From: Gammaproteobacteria bacterium
Lineage (GTDB): Bacteria; Pseudomonadota; Gammaproteobacteria; Thiohalomonadales; Thiohalomonadaceae
Assembly: GCA_023228645.1 (NCBI GenBank)
Contig: JALOAT010000014.1
Location: 5,020 to 69,019, forward strand
Reading direction: 5' to 3'
DNA: 64,000 nt
The position numbers were made by a program, and so were the translations under genes. Shown in pieces: positions 1-9,254 of this stretch; within the stretch, counting starts at the first letter, position 1, and each line of letters starts with the position of its first letter. The notes under the pieces are model-generated. The model was not told the origin of the DNA. It saw only the letters and a list, made by a program, of their open reading frames with translations, and did no database searches.

Positions 1-38
1 GATTGATCCTGCGGCTCACCGGGCGGTGAGGAGGAAAG

Positions 39-114
<76 letters not shown>

Positions 115-253
115 TTGAAGGGGCGCAATTTTAGCGGCTCTTTTGCGGCTGTCAAACCCTATTTGCAGCGGACGCTTCGGGGCCTGTTGGCGCGTGGTGC
201 CGCGCCGTGCATCTCATGCCGCTTTTGCTATCCCTGCAAAAAGGAGAAAGCTC

Positions 254-775
254 ATGCGCGCGTTGATCATCAGTGCCGACGGATTCGAGGACCAGGAGTT
301 GCTCGTGCCCCGGGATGAACTGCGGGCAGACGGGTTCACGGTCGACGTGGTGACGCCCGGGGCCCAAGCCATCCACGGCAAGCGTGGGGCCGTGGTAAAT
401 GCCGACGGCGATATCGACGGCACCGACGCGGCAGCATACGACCTGCTGGTGCTGCCCGGCGGCAAGGCGCCGGCGACGTTGCGCAAGGACCCGAAGGTGC
501 TGTCCCTGGCGCGTCACTTCATGGCGGCGCATAAACCGGTGGCGGCCGTGTGCCACGGGCCGCAGATCCTGGTGTCCGCCGACGTGCTGCGCGGCAAGAA
601 GGCGACCTCCTATGCGGCGGTGGCCGCCGAGCTCAAGGCCGCCGGGGCCGATTACATTGATGGCGAGGTGGTGGTGGACGACAATCTGATCACCTCGCGC
701 AAGCCCGCGGATCTGCCGGCCTTCGTGCACGCCATCCGTCGTACCCTCGGTAACCGCGCTGCCCGTTCGCCATAG
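254..775 (+). CDS. DJ-1/PfpI family protein (class I glutamine amidotransferase-like)
   Basis: A 173-residue protein of the DJ-1/PfpI superfamily (YajL, YhbO, PfpI-like), whose members act as stress chaperones, deglycases or intracellular peptidases. The nucleophile elbow AVCHGPQ places the conserved Cys at residue 100. The acidic partner region lies near residues 12-16 (EDQEL), and the glycine turn LPGGK lies near 66-71. Length is typical (about 165-190). The start at 254 follows AAGGAGAAAG and begins the beta strand MRALIISADG; a longer upstream frame to 143 adds low-quality sequence and overlaps nothing conserved. It stands alone between the tRNA and srmB. Which biochemical activity it has cannot be decided from sequence. 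Confidence 0.9.
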   Translation: MRALIISADGFEDQELLVPRDELRADGFTVDVVTPGAQAIHGKRGAVVNADGDIDGTDAAAYDLLVLPGGKAPATLRKDPKVLSLARHFMAAHKPVAAVCHGPQILVSADVLRGKKATSYAAVAAELKAAGADYIDGEVVVDDNLITSRKPADLPAFVHAIRRTLGNRAARSP

Positions 776-840
776 CGCTTACACGTGCGGCGCGCCATTG
801 GGCTGCCGCAACGCCGGTCGATTGGTGTATCTTGCGCGCC

Positions 841-2172
841 ATGATGACCTTTGCCGACTTCGATCTCCCCTACGAACTCACGCGCGCCCTCGACAAACTC
901 GGGCTCACCGAGCCCACGCCCGTTCAGGCGCAGGCGATCCCGCCCGCGCTGGCGGGTCGCGACCTGCTGGTTTCGGCAGCCACCGGCTCGGGCAAAACGG
1001 CCGCGTTCCTGCTGCCCATGCTGGCGCGCTTCCTCGATAGCCCGGACACGCCGCCCGAGGCGGGCACGCGGGGCTTGGTCATCGTGCCCACGCGCGAATT
1101 GGCCCGGCAGATCTACGACGAATTCATGAAGCTGGGCAGCTACACGCGCCTGCGTGCAGACGTGATCACCGGCGGCGCACCCACTCGCCACCAGACAGCC
1201 ACGTTGCGCAAGAATCCCGAGATCCTCATCGCCACGCCTGGACGCCTACTGGAACACCTGGATCGCGGCGAGGCGGAGCTGGGTGATCTGGAGGTGCTGG
1301 TGCTCGACGAGGCCGATCGCATGCTCGACATGGGCTTCGCGCCGGACGTGCTGCGGATTCTCACCTTTTGCGCGCAGGAGCGTCAGTCCATGCTTCTGTC
1401 CGCCACGCTCCATCATCGTGGCCTCAAGCCGCTCACCGATGAATTGTTGCGCAACCCCGAGGTCGTGACGGTCGACGCTGCGAGGGCCATTCCCAATGTG
1501 ATTCATCAGCAGGTGATCCTGGCGGACAGCCCCGAACACAAGCAGGCCCTGACCACCTGGTTGTTGCAGAACGAGCAGTACGACAAGGCCATGGTGTTCA
1601 CCAACACCCGCGAGGGCGCCACGCGGCTAGGCAATGCGTTACGCGCCCAGGGCGTGCGTGCCGGCGTGGTCCATGGTGACATCGAGCAGCGCGAGCGTAA
1701 TCGCGTGCTCGGCCTGTTGCGCGCGGGTCAGATCAATGTCCTCGTGGCCACCGACGTGGCGGCCCGGGGCCTGGACGTGCCGGGCATGCAGCTGGTGATC
1801 AATTTCGATGTGGCGCGCAGCGGCGACGACCACCTGCACCGCACAGGCCGCACCGGGCGTGCGGGCGAGCGCGGGCTGGCCGTGTCCCTGGTGGGTCACA
1901 CCGACTGGAACAACATGGCGAGCATCGAGCGCTACCTGCGCCTGGACGTGGAGCGGCGTGTCATTCCCGGGTTGAAGGCGAAGTTCGAGGGGCCGAAGAA
2001 GGTGAAGGGCGCCGCCAAAAAGGCGCCCCGCAAGCCCGAGAAACCTGCGGCACCTAAACCCAAGCAGCGCCACCGCGACCTCAAGAACAAGGGCAAACGC
2101 CGCGTACCCAGCCAGGCCCGTAACGCCTCGCCCGGCGACCTGCCACCCCCCAGAAAACCACGCGAACCCTGA
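841..2172 (+). CDS. srmB: ATP-dependent DEAD-box RNA helicase SrmB
   Basis: A 443-residue DEAD-box RNA helicase that in E. coli helps assemble the 50S ribosomal subunit. The Q motif is PTPVQAQAIPPA, Walker A is AATGSGKT (residues 46-53), the DEAD motif sits in LVLDEADRMLDMGFA, motif III is SAT, and motif VI is HRTGRTGRAG. The basic tail with KQRHRDLKNKGKRR closely resembles the SrmB C-terminus and separates it from RhlE, RhlB and DeaD. ATG at 841 is preferred; a TTG nine bases upstream is the alternative. The tail ends rich in Lys, Pro and Arg, as expected for RNA binding. It is followed by an inverted intergenic repeat. Confidence 0.93.
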   Translation: MMTFADFDLPYELTRALDKLGLTEPTPVQAQAIPPALAGRDLLVSAATGSGKTAAFLLPMLARFLDSPDTPPEAGTRGLVIVPTRELARQIYDEFMKLGSYTRLRADVITGGAPTRHQTATLRKNPEILIATPGRLLEHLDRGEAELGDLEVLVLDEADRMLDMGFAPDVLRILTFCAQERQSMLLSATLHHRGLKPLTDELLRNPEVVTVDAARAIPNVIHQQVILADSPEHKQALTTWLLQNEQYDKAMVFTNTREGATRLGNALRAQGVRAGVVHGDIEQRERNRVLGLLRAGQINVLVATDVAARGLDVPGMQLVINFDVARSGDDHLHRTGRTGRAGERGLAVSLVGHTDWNNMASIERYLRLDVERRVIPGLKAKFEGPKKVKGAAKKAPRKPEKPAAPKPKQRHRDLKNKGKRRVPSQARNASPGDLPPPRKPREP

Positions 2173-2197
2173 ATTGCCGTAGCCCGGTTCGCAGCCC

Positions 2198-2273
2198 TGT
2201 AGGAGCGGTCACCGGCCGCGATTCTCTCCGGCTTCGTATCGCGGCCTGGACGTCTCGTACCGGAGCTCCTACA
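2198..2273. repeat. REP-like inverted repeat downstream of srmB
   Basis: Two arms face each other: TGTAGGAGC ... CGGCCGCGAT and ATCGCGGCC ... GCTCCTACA. This 'GTAGGAGCGG' type of palindrome is a widespread extragenic repeat of gammaproteobacteria. A related half-copy starts at 4287 (GTAGGAGCGGCCCCAAGCC). It could stabilise or terminate the srmB transcript, but no T-run follows. Confidence 0.7.
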
Positions 2274-2280
2274 CATCCCT

Positions 2281-2317
2281 TCCTCTGCGTCCTTTGCGTC
2301 TTTGCGCCTTTGCGTTA
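2281..2317. repeat. short extragenic repeat of the 'TTTGCG' type
   Basis: A low-complexity run of CTGCGT/CTTTGCGTC/TTTGCGCC/TTTGCGTTA units. The same family, inverted and degenerate, appears near 6687-6750 (AACGCAGAGGCGCAGAG). Such units are common between genes in many proteobacteria. No function is visible. Confidence 0.55.
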
Positions 2318-2358
2318 GGCTGTTTGCCTTTCTCCTCCCCCGCCTGCCGGTCGCTTCA

Positions 2359-4290
2359 ATGACTTCGCCCACCCACACCCTCGAACTGCTCGCCCCGGCG
2401 AAGACCGCCGAGATCGGCCGCGAGGCCATCCTGCACGGGGCCGATGCGGTATACATCGGCGGCCCGCTGTTCGGTGCACGGGCCAACGCCGGCAATTCGG
2501 TGAGCGACATCGCGGCGCTCGCCGAATTCGCCCACCGCTACCATGCCCAGGTGTTCGCCACCCTGAACACCATCCTCCACGACGATGAACTGGAGCCGGC
2601 CCGTGCGCTGGTGTGGCAGCTGTACGATGCGGGCGTCGATGCGCTCATCGTGCAGGACATGGGCCTGCTGGAGCTGGATCTGCCGCCCATGGCGTTGCAC
2701 GCCAGCACCCAGGCGGACATCCGCACCCCGGAAAAGGCGCGCTTTCTCAGCGACGTGGGGTTCTCGCAACTGGTGCTCGCCCGCGAACTGTCACTGGCGG
2801 AGATCCGAGCCGTGCACGCCGCCACCGATGCCACCCTCGAATATTTCATCCACGGCGCCATCTGTGTGGCCTTCTCGGGGCAGTGCTACATCAGTCACGC
2901 GCAGACCGGGCGCAGCGCCAACCGCGGCGACTGCTCGCAGGCGTGCCGCTTGCCGTACACCCTGACCGATCAACAGGGCAGGGTGGTGGCCTTTGAAAAA
3001 CACCTGCTGTCCATGAAGGACAACAACCAGAGCGCCAACCTGCGTGCGCTGGTGGACGCCGGCATCCGCTCGTTCAAGATCGAAGGGCGCTACAAGGAGG
3101 CGCCCTACGTGAAGAACATCACCGCCCATTACCGGCAGCTGCTCGATACCCTCCTCGAGGAGCGCACTGACCTGGCGCGCGCTTCCAGCGGCCGCAGCAC
3201 CTTCACCTTCACGCCGGACCCGGACAAGACCTTCCATCGCGGCGCCACCGATTATTTCGTCAACGGGCGCAGCACCGACATCGGCTCGTTCGATGCACCT
3301 ACCTTCCGTGGTGTGCCCATCGGCACCGTTAGCCGGGTAGGCGATGTTTGGTTCGAGATGGAAGCGGGCCAGGCGCTGCACAACGGCGACGGGCTCAGCT
3401 ACATGCGCAAGCGCGAGGTGCTCGGCATGCGTGCCGATCGCGTGGAGCAAAGGGGCGCGGTATGGCGCGTATACCCGAATGAAAAACTCAGCGCCATGCC
3501 GGGGATGAAGCCGGGCACCGAGATGTTCCGCAACCGCGACCAGGCCTGGGAACAGGCGCTGCTGAAGAAATCCGCCGAGCGCCGCATCGACGTGACGTTA
3601 AGCCTGGAGGAAATGGCCGGTGGTCTGCGCCTGGCCATCACCGATGAAGATGGCTGCAGCGCCACGGTCGAGACACAGGTGGCCGTCGAGCCGGCGCAAC
3701 AGCCGGAACGCGCGGCGACGGCACTGCGTGAGAATCTGGGAAAACTGGGCAACACGCTGTTCTCAGCCCGTGATATCCAGCTGCAGCTCGCGCCCGTGCC
3801 CTTCGTGCCGGCTTCGCTGGTGAACACGCTGCGGCGCGAGGCGGTGGCCAGGCTCGAACAGACGCGTCTTACCGCATGGCGCCGCCCGTCCCGCAAGGCG
3901 CCGGCACAACCGCCGGCCGAGTATCCGGACAGTTCACTCAGCTACCTGGCCAACGTGTATAACCACAAGGCACGAGTCTTCTACGAACGGCATGGCGTGC
4001 GTGCGATCGATGCGGCCTACGAGGCCCATCAAGAGGCCGGTGAGGTGTCGCTGATGATCACCAAGCACTGCCTGCGCTATTCATTCAGCCTGTGCCCGAA
4101 GCAGGCCAAGGGCGTGCAGGGTGTGCAGGGCCAGGTCCGTGCCGAACCCATGACCTTGGTGAACGGCAATGAAAAGCTCACCCTGACCTTCGATTGCCGC
4201 GCCTGTGAAATGCACGTGATGGGCCGCATCCGCAAGAACGTGCTGCACTCACCGCCGCCCTCCACGGTGGCGGTTCCGCCTCCCGAGTAG
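2359..4290 (+). CDS. rlhA: 23S rRNA 5-hydroxycytidine C2501 synthase RlhA (peptidase U32 family)
   Basis: A 643-residue U32-family protein matching E. coli RlhA (YdcP, about 653 residues) along its full length. This is the long family member, not the shorter tRNA-modifying TrhP (YegQ, about 450). It is responsible for hydroxylating cytidine 2501 of 23S rRNA. Visible marks are LELLAPAKTAEIGREAILHG at the start and the signature HGAICVAFSGQCYISH, whose Cys residues, with those of GDCSQACRLPY, probably bind an iron-sulfur cluster. The C-terminal block has MITKHCLRYSF...CPKQAKG and DCRACEMHV with more conserved Cys. ATG 2359 is chosen because the preceding 19 codons derive from an intergenic repeat. 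Confidence 0.92.
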   Translation: MTSPTHTLELLAPAKTAEIGREAILHGADAVYIGGPLFGARANAGNSVSDIAALAEFAHRYHAQVFATLNTILHDDELEPARALVWQLYDAGVDALIVQDMGLLELDLPPMALHASTQADIRTPEKARFLSDVGFSQLVLARELSLAEIRAVHAATDATLEYFIHGAICVAFSGQCYISHAQTGRSANRGDCSQACRLPYTLTDQQGRVVAFEKHLLSMKDNNQSANLRALVDAGIRSFKIEGRYKEAPYVKNITAHYRQLLDTLLEERTDLARASSGRSTFTFTPDPDKTFHRGATDYFVNGRSTDIGSFDAPTFRGVPIGTVSRVGDVWFEMEAGQALHNGDGLSYMRKREVLGMRADRVEQRGAVWRVYPNEKLSAMPGMKPGTEMFRNRDQAWEQALLKKSAERRIDVTLSLEEMAGGLRLAITDEDGCSATVETQVAVEPAQQPERAATALRENLGKLGNTLFSARDIQLQLAPVPFVPASLVNTLRREAVARLEQTRLTAWRRPSRKAPAQPPAEYPDSSLSYLANVYNHKARVFYERHGVRAIDAAYEAHQEAGEVSLMITKHCLRYSFSLCPKQAKGVQGVQGQVRAEPMTLVNGNEKLTLTFDCRACEMHVMGRIRKNVLHSPPPSTVAVPPPE

Positions 4291-4335
4291 GAGCGGCCCC
4301 AAGCCGCGAGGCTTGTGCTACGCGGCGAAAATGGC

Positions 4336-4387
4336 GGCACATTCGTGTGCCGCGGGAAACGCTGATTAAATCAGCATTTCCTTAGGT
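4336..4387. repeat. hairpin repeat related to the end of the 16481-16664 element
   Basis: The near-perfect inverted arms GGAAACGCTGATT (4355-4367) and AATCAGCATTTCC (4369-4381) are followed, on the other strand, by a second small hairpin (GTGCCG...CGGCAC). Read on the minus strand it aligns base by base, with mismatches, to 16490-16545, which is one end of a short element with terminal inverted repeats. It is probably a solo end or a dispersed extragenic repeat, and lies just before the diguanylate cyclase gene. Confidence 0.6.
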
Positions 4388-4471
4388 ACACGCACCGACA
4401 AAATCTCATCGTGCGGCATCCGTTGCAGAACGATTGGTATTCACAAGCTGTTCTGACAAAATGCCGCGCCT

Positions 4472-5917
4472 ATGCGCAACCTGCCCAGCAACCTCGGCGT
4501 GGCTGCGGGCTATTTCCTGCTCGCCTATGCCACCTTCAATTTCCTCGCTGCCTACGGCGTTTTTCCTGCACCGCTGTGGCCCTCGGCGAGCATCGCGCTG
4601 GCGGCCGCCCTGATGGCCGGTCGTCGCTTATGGCCCGGTATCTATCTGGGTTCCTTTGCGGCCAACTGGCTGCTGTTCGGGGCCAGCCCCGCGGTTGCCG
4701 CACTGATCGCTGTGTCGAACGTGGTCGGTCCCGCACTCGGTGCGGCGCTCATCCGCCGCACGGCAAAAACGACCGTGCCGTTTTTCGAATTGCGCCACGT
4801 GCTCTGGTTCGTATTGTTCGGTGCGCTGCTGCACGGGCTGATTGCGGCGAGCGGCGGGGTGGCGCTCGCGGTGATGAGCAACACCGTGGCCGCAAGCGAG
4901 GCCGTTACCCACTGGTTTCTCTGGACACTGTCCGACGCGGGCGGCACCTTCCTGTTCGCCCCGGCGCTGCTCCTTTGGTGGCAGGACCGCAAGGTTTCGC
5001 TGACCCTTGCTCAGTGGCTCGAAAACGGCGCGGTGGTCTTGGCCGCCCTGCTGCTTGCGGCCGTCATGTTCTTCGGCATCCGCGGCTACTTCCATCCCTT
5101 TTCGGGGCTGCCGTACCTGCTGTTGGTGCCGCTCATGTGGCTGACGGTGCGCTGCTCGGTACGCGCAGGGACCGGTCTGCTTTCCCTGCTGGCCCTGATT
5201 GCCATCACCGGCACCATTGCCGACGCCGGCCCGTTTCATCTGCTCGGTGCCGAACGGCCGCTGCTCGGAGTGGGGCTGATGGTGGTTGCCATGGGCGTGT
5301 CGACCCTGGTCGTGGGTGCCCTGGTGAGTGAACGGCGTGCCGCAGAGCAGCGCCTGCGCGAGCTGAACGAGAGTCTGGAACAGCGCATCGCCGAGCGCAC
5401 CGCAGAACTGCACCGCCGCGCCACCCAGGACGGACTCACCGGGCTGGCCAACCGCACCCACTTCTTCGAAGTGGGCGAAGCGGCACTGGCGGCCGCCCGT
5501 GCCAGCGGGCAGTCGCTGTCGGTGCTGCTCATCGATATGGATCGCCTGAAGGGGATCAACGACACCTTCGGGCACGGCGTTGGCGACGACGCCATCGTCA
5601 CACTGGCGTTCGCCTGCCGCGCCTGCGTGCGCAAGGGGGATGTGTTGGGAAGGCTGGGCGGCGACGAGTTCGCCATCCTGTTGCCGGCGCAGTCCGCGAC
5701 CGAGGCCGGGTTCATCGCCGCGCGCATTGAGGCACACCTGGCGCAGCCCTCATCCGGTGGGCTTCACATCACGGCGAGCATCGGCAGTGCGGAACTTCGC
5801 CCCCAGGACGGATCGCTCGATGACGTGCTGGCGCGCGCCGATGCGGCCATGTACGAAAGAAAGCGCCAGCGGTTCGGCGATCATCACGCGCGGGTTGTGC
5901 GCTTCCGCACGTGCTGA
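4472..5917 (+). CDS. membrane diguanylate cyclase with MASE1 sensor domain
   Basis: A 481-residue inner-membrane protein. The first ~285 residues form eight or so hydrophobic segments typical of a MASE1 domain (early motif PLWPSASIALAAALMAG). A coiled linker (RRAAEQRLRELNESLEQRIAERTAEL) leads to a GGDEF domain from about residue 320. The active-site loop reads RLGGDEF, so it should make cyclic di-GMP from two GTP. No RxxD inhibitory site is evident before the loop. No EAL domain follows. The signal sensed by MASE1 domains is generally unknown. The gene stands alone; an SDR remnant follows on the other strand. Confidence 0.92.
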   Translation: MRNLPSNLGVAAGYFLLAYATFNFLAAYGVFPAPLWPSASIALAAALMAGRRLWPGIYLGSFAANWLLFGASPAVAALIAVSNVVGPALGAALIRRTAKTTVPFFELRHVLWFVLFGALLHGLIAASGGVALAVMSNTVAASEAVTHWFLWTLSDAGGTFLFAPALLLWWQDRKVSLTLAQWLENGAVVLAALLLAAVMFFGIRGYFHPFSGLPYLLLVPLMWLTVRCSVRAGTGLLSLLALIAITGTIADAGPFHLLGAERPLLGVGLMVVAMGVSTLVVGALVSERRAAEQRLRELNESLEQRIAERTAELHRRATQDGLTGLANRTHFFEVGEAALAAARASGQSLSVLLIDMDRLKGINDTFGHGVGDDAIVTLAFACRACVRKGDVLGRLGGDEFAILLPAQSATEAGFIAARIEAHLAQPSSGGLHITASIGSAELRPQDGSLDDVLARADAAMYERKRQRFGDHHARVVRFRTC

Positions 5918-5979
5918 ATCGGGCCTGATGGGTACGTAGCGGGGTTGCTGTCACATGGCCTTGGCGGGCCATCAGGCGG

Positions 5980-6435
5980 TCACGCCTGTGGCGGTCTGCT
6001 CCTTTGCGAGGCGTGCCGCCTTGCCAGGGCATAGCCCGCCGCCAGCGCGGCGGCAGCACTGGTGGCGCCGCGCCAGCGGCTGAGCCAGGCCTGTGTGCTG
6101 TGCGGTTTCGCAATTTCATCGAAGCGGCCGTGGGCACCCATGTCCTGCTCCCAGGGCTCATAGAGATTGCCGGGGCCGGGCGGCTGTTCCGTGGGCAGGA
6201 GCTGGCCGCGATAGCCGCGAGTGGCGAGATAGCGGTCGATCCAGCGCGCCGGCAGCCAGCGGGTGCCCAGGATCGCCTGGGCGGCCGGGAGGCCGATCCA
6301 GGTCTCGCGGCGCGGGTGGAACGCCGCGTGCACGATGGCGCGCGCGGCCACTTCGGGCTGAAATACCGGCGGTACGGGCATGGCCGCATGGCCGGTGCAA
6401 TGGCGCGCCCAGTCGAACTGTGGCGTAGACAGAAG
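5980..6435 (-). pseudogene. short-chain dehydrogenase remnant (N-terminus missing)
   Basis: The minus-strand frame encodes the C-terminal third of a classical SDR. STPQFDWARHCTGH leads into PVPPVFQPEVAARAIVHAA, then GLPAAQAILGTRWLPARWID and GAHGRFDEIA, the usual tail of a common SDR family of about 330 residues. The reading frame runs upstream to about 6435 and there enters a repeat-like sequence (CCCTCTCCCTCCGGGAG). The Rossmann GxxxGxG motif and the YxxxK active site are absent from the DNA. A short ATG-started frame (6381-5980) is open but cannot form an enzyme. Most likely a deletion or repeat insertion removed about 200 codons. Confidence 0.75.
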
Positions 6436-6857
6436 CTTGCGTCCCTTCTCCCGGAGGGAGAGGGGGTAAGAAGGGCTGGCTACAACGGCGAAATGTGACT
6501 AAGAGACAGCCCGGAGGGAAAGGAGCGCTCTGTGAGGGGGCATGTGGAAAAGTGACCCGTTTCTCCCGGAAGGAACGGGGCGCTCAGGGCCACCCACAAA
6601 TTCTGCGGAGGAGCCGAAAGTTCGTCGCCCGGATGAAGCGCAGCGAAATCCGGGGCACCGCCGTTGCCGCGGCGGCAAGAAAACGGCCCAACGCAGAGGC
6701 GCAGAGAGAAATGGCGTAACACACAGAACTCTCGCAAAGGCGCCAAGATCGCCAAGAGAAGGCCAAGAAAAGGACAACTCCTTCTTTGGGTCTGCTACAA
6801 GGCGCTCTCTGCGCCTTGGCGAGAGGGCTGTCTTTCCTGCATGGAAGAGCGAAGAAC
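6436..6857. repeat. gene-free stretch made of extragenic repeats
   Basis: About 420 bases without a credible gene. It is a mosaic of common extragenic motifs. There is CTCCCGGAGGGAGAGGG at 6451. Near 6640 there is CCCGGATGAAGCGCAGCG with its inverted partner ATCCGGGG. At 6687-6760 there is an AACGCAGAGGCGC / CGCAAAGGCGCCAAG run like the one near 2281 in opposite orientation. The open frames here are low-complexity and have no family resemblance. It lies downstream of the narL-like gene, so any terminator would be here, but no T-run hairpin is obvious. Confidence 0.55.
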
Positions 6858-7508
6858 TCAGGTGTTCTTCGTGCAGAGATTCTTTTCCACGGCCATGACG
6901 GCCGCTTCCACGCGCGAGTGCACGTCGAGCTTGCGCAGCACGGCTTTGACGTGCAGCTTGACCGTGCCGTCGGAGATGCCGAGGTTGCGCGCGATGACCT
7001 TGTTGCTCTGTCCCTCGGCGAGCAGGCAGAGGATTTCCAGCTCGCGCGGCGTGAGGTCGGCGAATGGGTTGGCAGCGGGGCGATCCTCGCCGCCGTCGCC
7101 CTGGATGGCCTTGGCGAGCACGGCGGTGAGTTCCGGCGCCACCACGGTCTTGCCCTCGCTGATCTCGCGCAGGGCGGCGACCAGATCGGCGGGCTCCATG
7201 TCCTTTAGCAAATAGCCTTGTGCGCCGCTACGCAGGCATTCCACCAGGTCACGCTCCTCGTTGCTGGTGGTGAGCATGACGATGGGCATGATGAGCTCGG
7301 CCTCGCGCATGAGGCGCAGCACTTCCAGGCCGTTCATCTCCGGCATGCGCATGTCGAGCAGGATGATGTCGGGCTCCAGGCGCTGGGCCAGGACCTTGCC
7401 CTCCAGGCCGTTACCTACGGCGGCCACCACGTCGATGCCGTGGCGTTCGAGCAAGGTTTCCAGGCCGCTGCGGAACAGGGCGTGATCGTCAATCAGCAAA
7501 ACACGCAT
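6858..7508 (-). CDS. NarL/UhpA-family response regulator
   Basis: A 216-residue two-component regulator: receiver domain (acidic pocket IDDH near residues 6-9, phospho-acceptor Asp in IILLDMRMPEMNG, Lys in LLKDMEPADL) followed by a LuxR-type helix-turn-helix (LTPRELEILCLLAEGQSNKVIARNLGIS, split by TVKLHVKAVLRKL). It most resembles NarL/NarP. The paired kinase gene ends two bases upstream, so they form one transcription unit. With NnrS and a decayed NO reductase nearby, control of nitrogen-oxide genes is plausible, but no NarL heptamer sites were looked up. Confidence 0.93.
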   Translation of the reverse strand: MRVLLIDDHALFRSGLETLLERHGIDVVAAVGNGLEGKVLAQRLEPDIILLDMRMPEMNGLEVLRLMREAELIMPIVMLTTSNEERDLVECLRSGAQGYLLKDMEPADLVAALREISEGKTVVAPELTAVLAKAIQGDGGEDRPAANPFADLTPRELEILCLLAEGQSNKVIARNLGISDGTVKLHVKAVLRKLDVHSRVEAAVMAVEKNLCTKNT

Positions 7509-7510
7509 GG

Positions 7511-9148
7511 TCAGCTCTTGCGTACCAAGGGAATGATTCTTTGCGCTTCCCGGGGCTTGACTTCATTGGGATAGCGGAACGTCAACAACGTGCAGGTGCC
7601 TTCGCCGGCTTCGCTTTCGATGCACAGTTCACCGCCCAGGCGGCGCGCGCGCTCCTGCATGATGGACTGGCCGATGTGTTCGCCAGGATGACCGGAGAAG
7701 GCCGGCTTGCGCAAGCCGACGCCATCATCTTCCACCAGCACGCGATAGCTGCCGTCCTGATCGGATTTGAGCATGACGCGCACGGTCTGCGCCTGGCTGT
7801 GCTTGCGCACGTTGGCCAGCGCCTCCTGGACGATGCGCAGCACCTGGATCTCCAGATCGACCGGCAGGCGTGCGGAATCCCATTCGGTCTGCAGCAGCAC
7901 GTACATGCCGGTCTGCTTGCGGAAGCTGTTGACCAGGTCTTCCAGGGCCGGCAGCAGGCCGCGGGTGTTGATGGGGGCGCGGAAATGGGCGAGCAGTTCG
8001 CGTAATTCCACGTAGGCATCGTCGAGACCGGATTTGATCTGCTGGATCTCATCATTGAGGGCATCCTTGGTGATGCCGTCGATGGTCTCCTGCAGCATGC
8101 TCACCTGAAAACGCAGGCTGGCGAGGGTCTGGGCCAGGGAGTCGTGCAGCTCGTTGGCGAGTGCGGTGCGCTCCTGCATGATGAACAGGCGCTTGGCTTC
8201 GCTGTCGAGGCGCGTCTTCTCGATGGCCATGCCCAGGTGGCGGCCCACCGAGGTGAACAGGGCCTTGAGATCCTCGCGCAGCTCGAAGCTGGATTTCTCC
8301 ACGAACAGGTTGTAGACGCCGAGGGTCTCGCCGCGGTATTGCAGTGGGACCGCGATCATCTCCAGGCTGTCCGCGTTGTCGAGCATGGGCTTGCCGACGA
8401 AGTGGCCGCAGTTGCGCAGGTCGTTCTGGAACATCACCTCGCCTTCGGACACGGCGTTGCCGCACAGGCAGCGCTGCACCGCGACGATGCGTTCCTTCTC
8501 GATGACCTCGTCGTCGAGGCCGATGCTTGCCACCAGCTCCATCTGGTTGTGCTCGTTGAGCATGCGCACCGTGCCCGCCTTGGCGTCCACGATGTCGCGC
8601 ATGGTGTGCAGGAAGCGCACCAGCAGATCGTTCAGGTCGCGGGAGACGTTGAGGCTCGCGGCCACGTCGTACAGCACCTGCAGCGAGCGCTTTTTCTGTT
8701 CGATGCGCTCGGTCTGCTTGCAGACCGCGGTTTCCATGTCGAGGGAGAGCGCCTGGAGGGCATCGGCCACGCTGTTGATGTCCTGGGCGAGTTCCTTGAA
8801 GGTGCCTTCGGCGGGCTCTTGCAGGCGCACCGCCAGGTTGCCACCACGGATGCGCAGCGCCCAGTCGCGCACCTCGGCCAGGGGTAGGAACAGCTCGCGC
8901 CGGACCGTGCGGACCATGTAGAAGAGGGCGGTGAGCCCGGTGCCGCCGGCCAGGGCCAGGAGCCACGCCAACTGCATGGGATGTGCGGGGCCGCGCAGGG
9001 CCGCAACGCCGATGATCAGCAGGGCCAGGAGCGAGACAGCGAGCACCGAGGCCCAGGAAATGCACCGGCTCTGCACCTGCGGACAGGCGCGCCGGAACCA
9101 GGGGGTGCTGGGCGCCTTGGTGCTCGTGGCAGCATTGTGAAAGCGCAT
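7511..9148 (-). CDS. NarX-like sensor histidine kinase without periplasmic sensor domain
   Basis: A 545-residue kinase. Two closely spaced membrane segments (about residues 30-50 and 58-78) leave almost no periplasmic loop. HAMP follows (LFLPLAEVRDWALRIRGGNL), then a coiled linker, a GAF domain (about 155-320), a HisKA_3 dimerisation/phospho-acceptor helix (ELHDSLAQTLASL) and a HATPase domain (DDGVGL, HIGQSIMQERA). Unlike E. coli NarX/NarQ (about 570-600 residues), it lacks the nitrate-binding four-helix P-box region. The GAF domain carries a Cys cluster, RCLCG and NCGH, near residues 226-250 that might sense redox state or NO. It lies directly upstream of its response regulator. Confidence 0.9.
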   Translation of the reverse strand: MRFHNAATSTKAPSTPWFRRACPQVQSRCISWASVLAVSLLALLIIGVAALRGPAHPMQLAWLLALAGGTGLTALFYMVRTVRRELFLPLAEVRDWALRIRGGNLAVRLQEPAEGTFKELAQDINSVADALQALSLDMETAVCKQTERIEQKKRSLQVLYDVAASLNVSRDLNDLLVRFLHTMRDIVDAKAGTVRMLNEHNQMELVASIGLDDEVIEKERIVAVQRCLCGNAVSEGEVMFQNDLRNCGHFVGKPMLDNADSLEMIAVPLQYRGETLGVYNLFVEKSSFELREDLKALFTSVGRHLGMAIEKTRLDSEAKRLFIMQERTALANELHDSLAQTLASLRFQVSMLQETIDGITKDALNDEIQQIKSGLDDAYVELRELLAHFRAPINTRGLLPALEDLVNSFRKQTGMYVLLQTEWDSARLPVDLEIQVLRIVQEALANVRKHSQAQTVRVMLKSDQDGSYRVLVEDDGVGLRKPAFSGHPGEHIGQSIMQERARRLGGELCIESEAGEGTCTLLTFRYPNEVKPREAQRIIPLVRKS

Positions 9149-9254
9149 CGGTTAGCGGCAAGTCCTTGGCAGAACAGGTGATCCCGCCTTATCAATCGGG
9201 CGGGGTCTCGTAGTCTACCATAGCCTTTCACCTGCCCGCAGAACGCTTGGGGGC

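Noticed and set aside
4411..5331. A 306-codon plus-strand frame overlapping the diguanylate cyclase
   Set aside because: Same strand, shifted frame; Arg/Cys-rich nonsense compared with the MASE1-GGDEF product.
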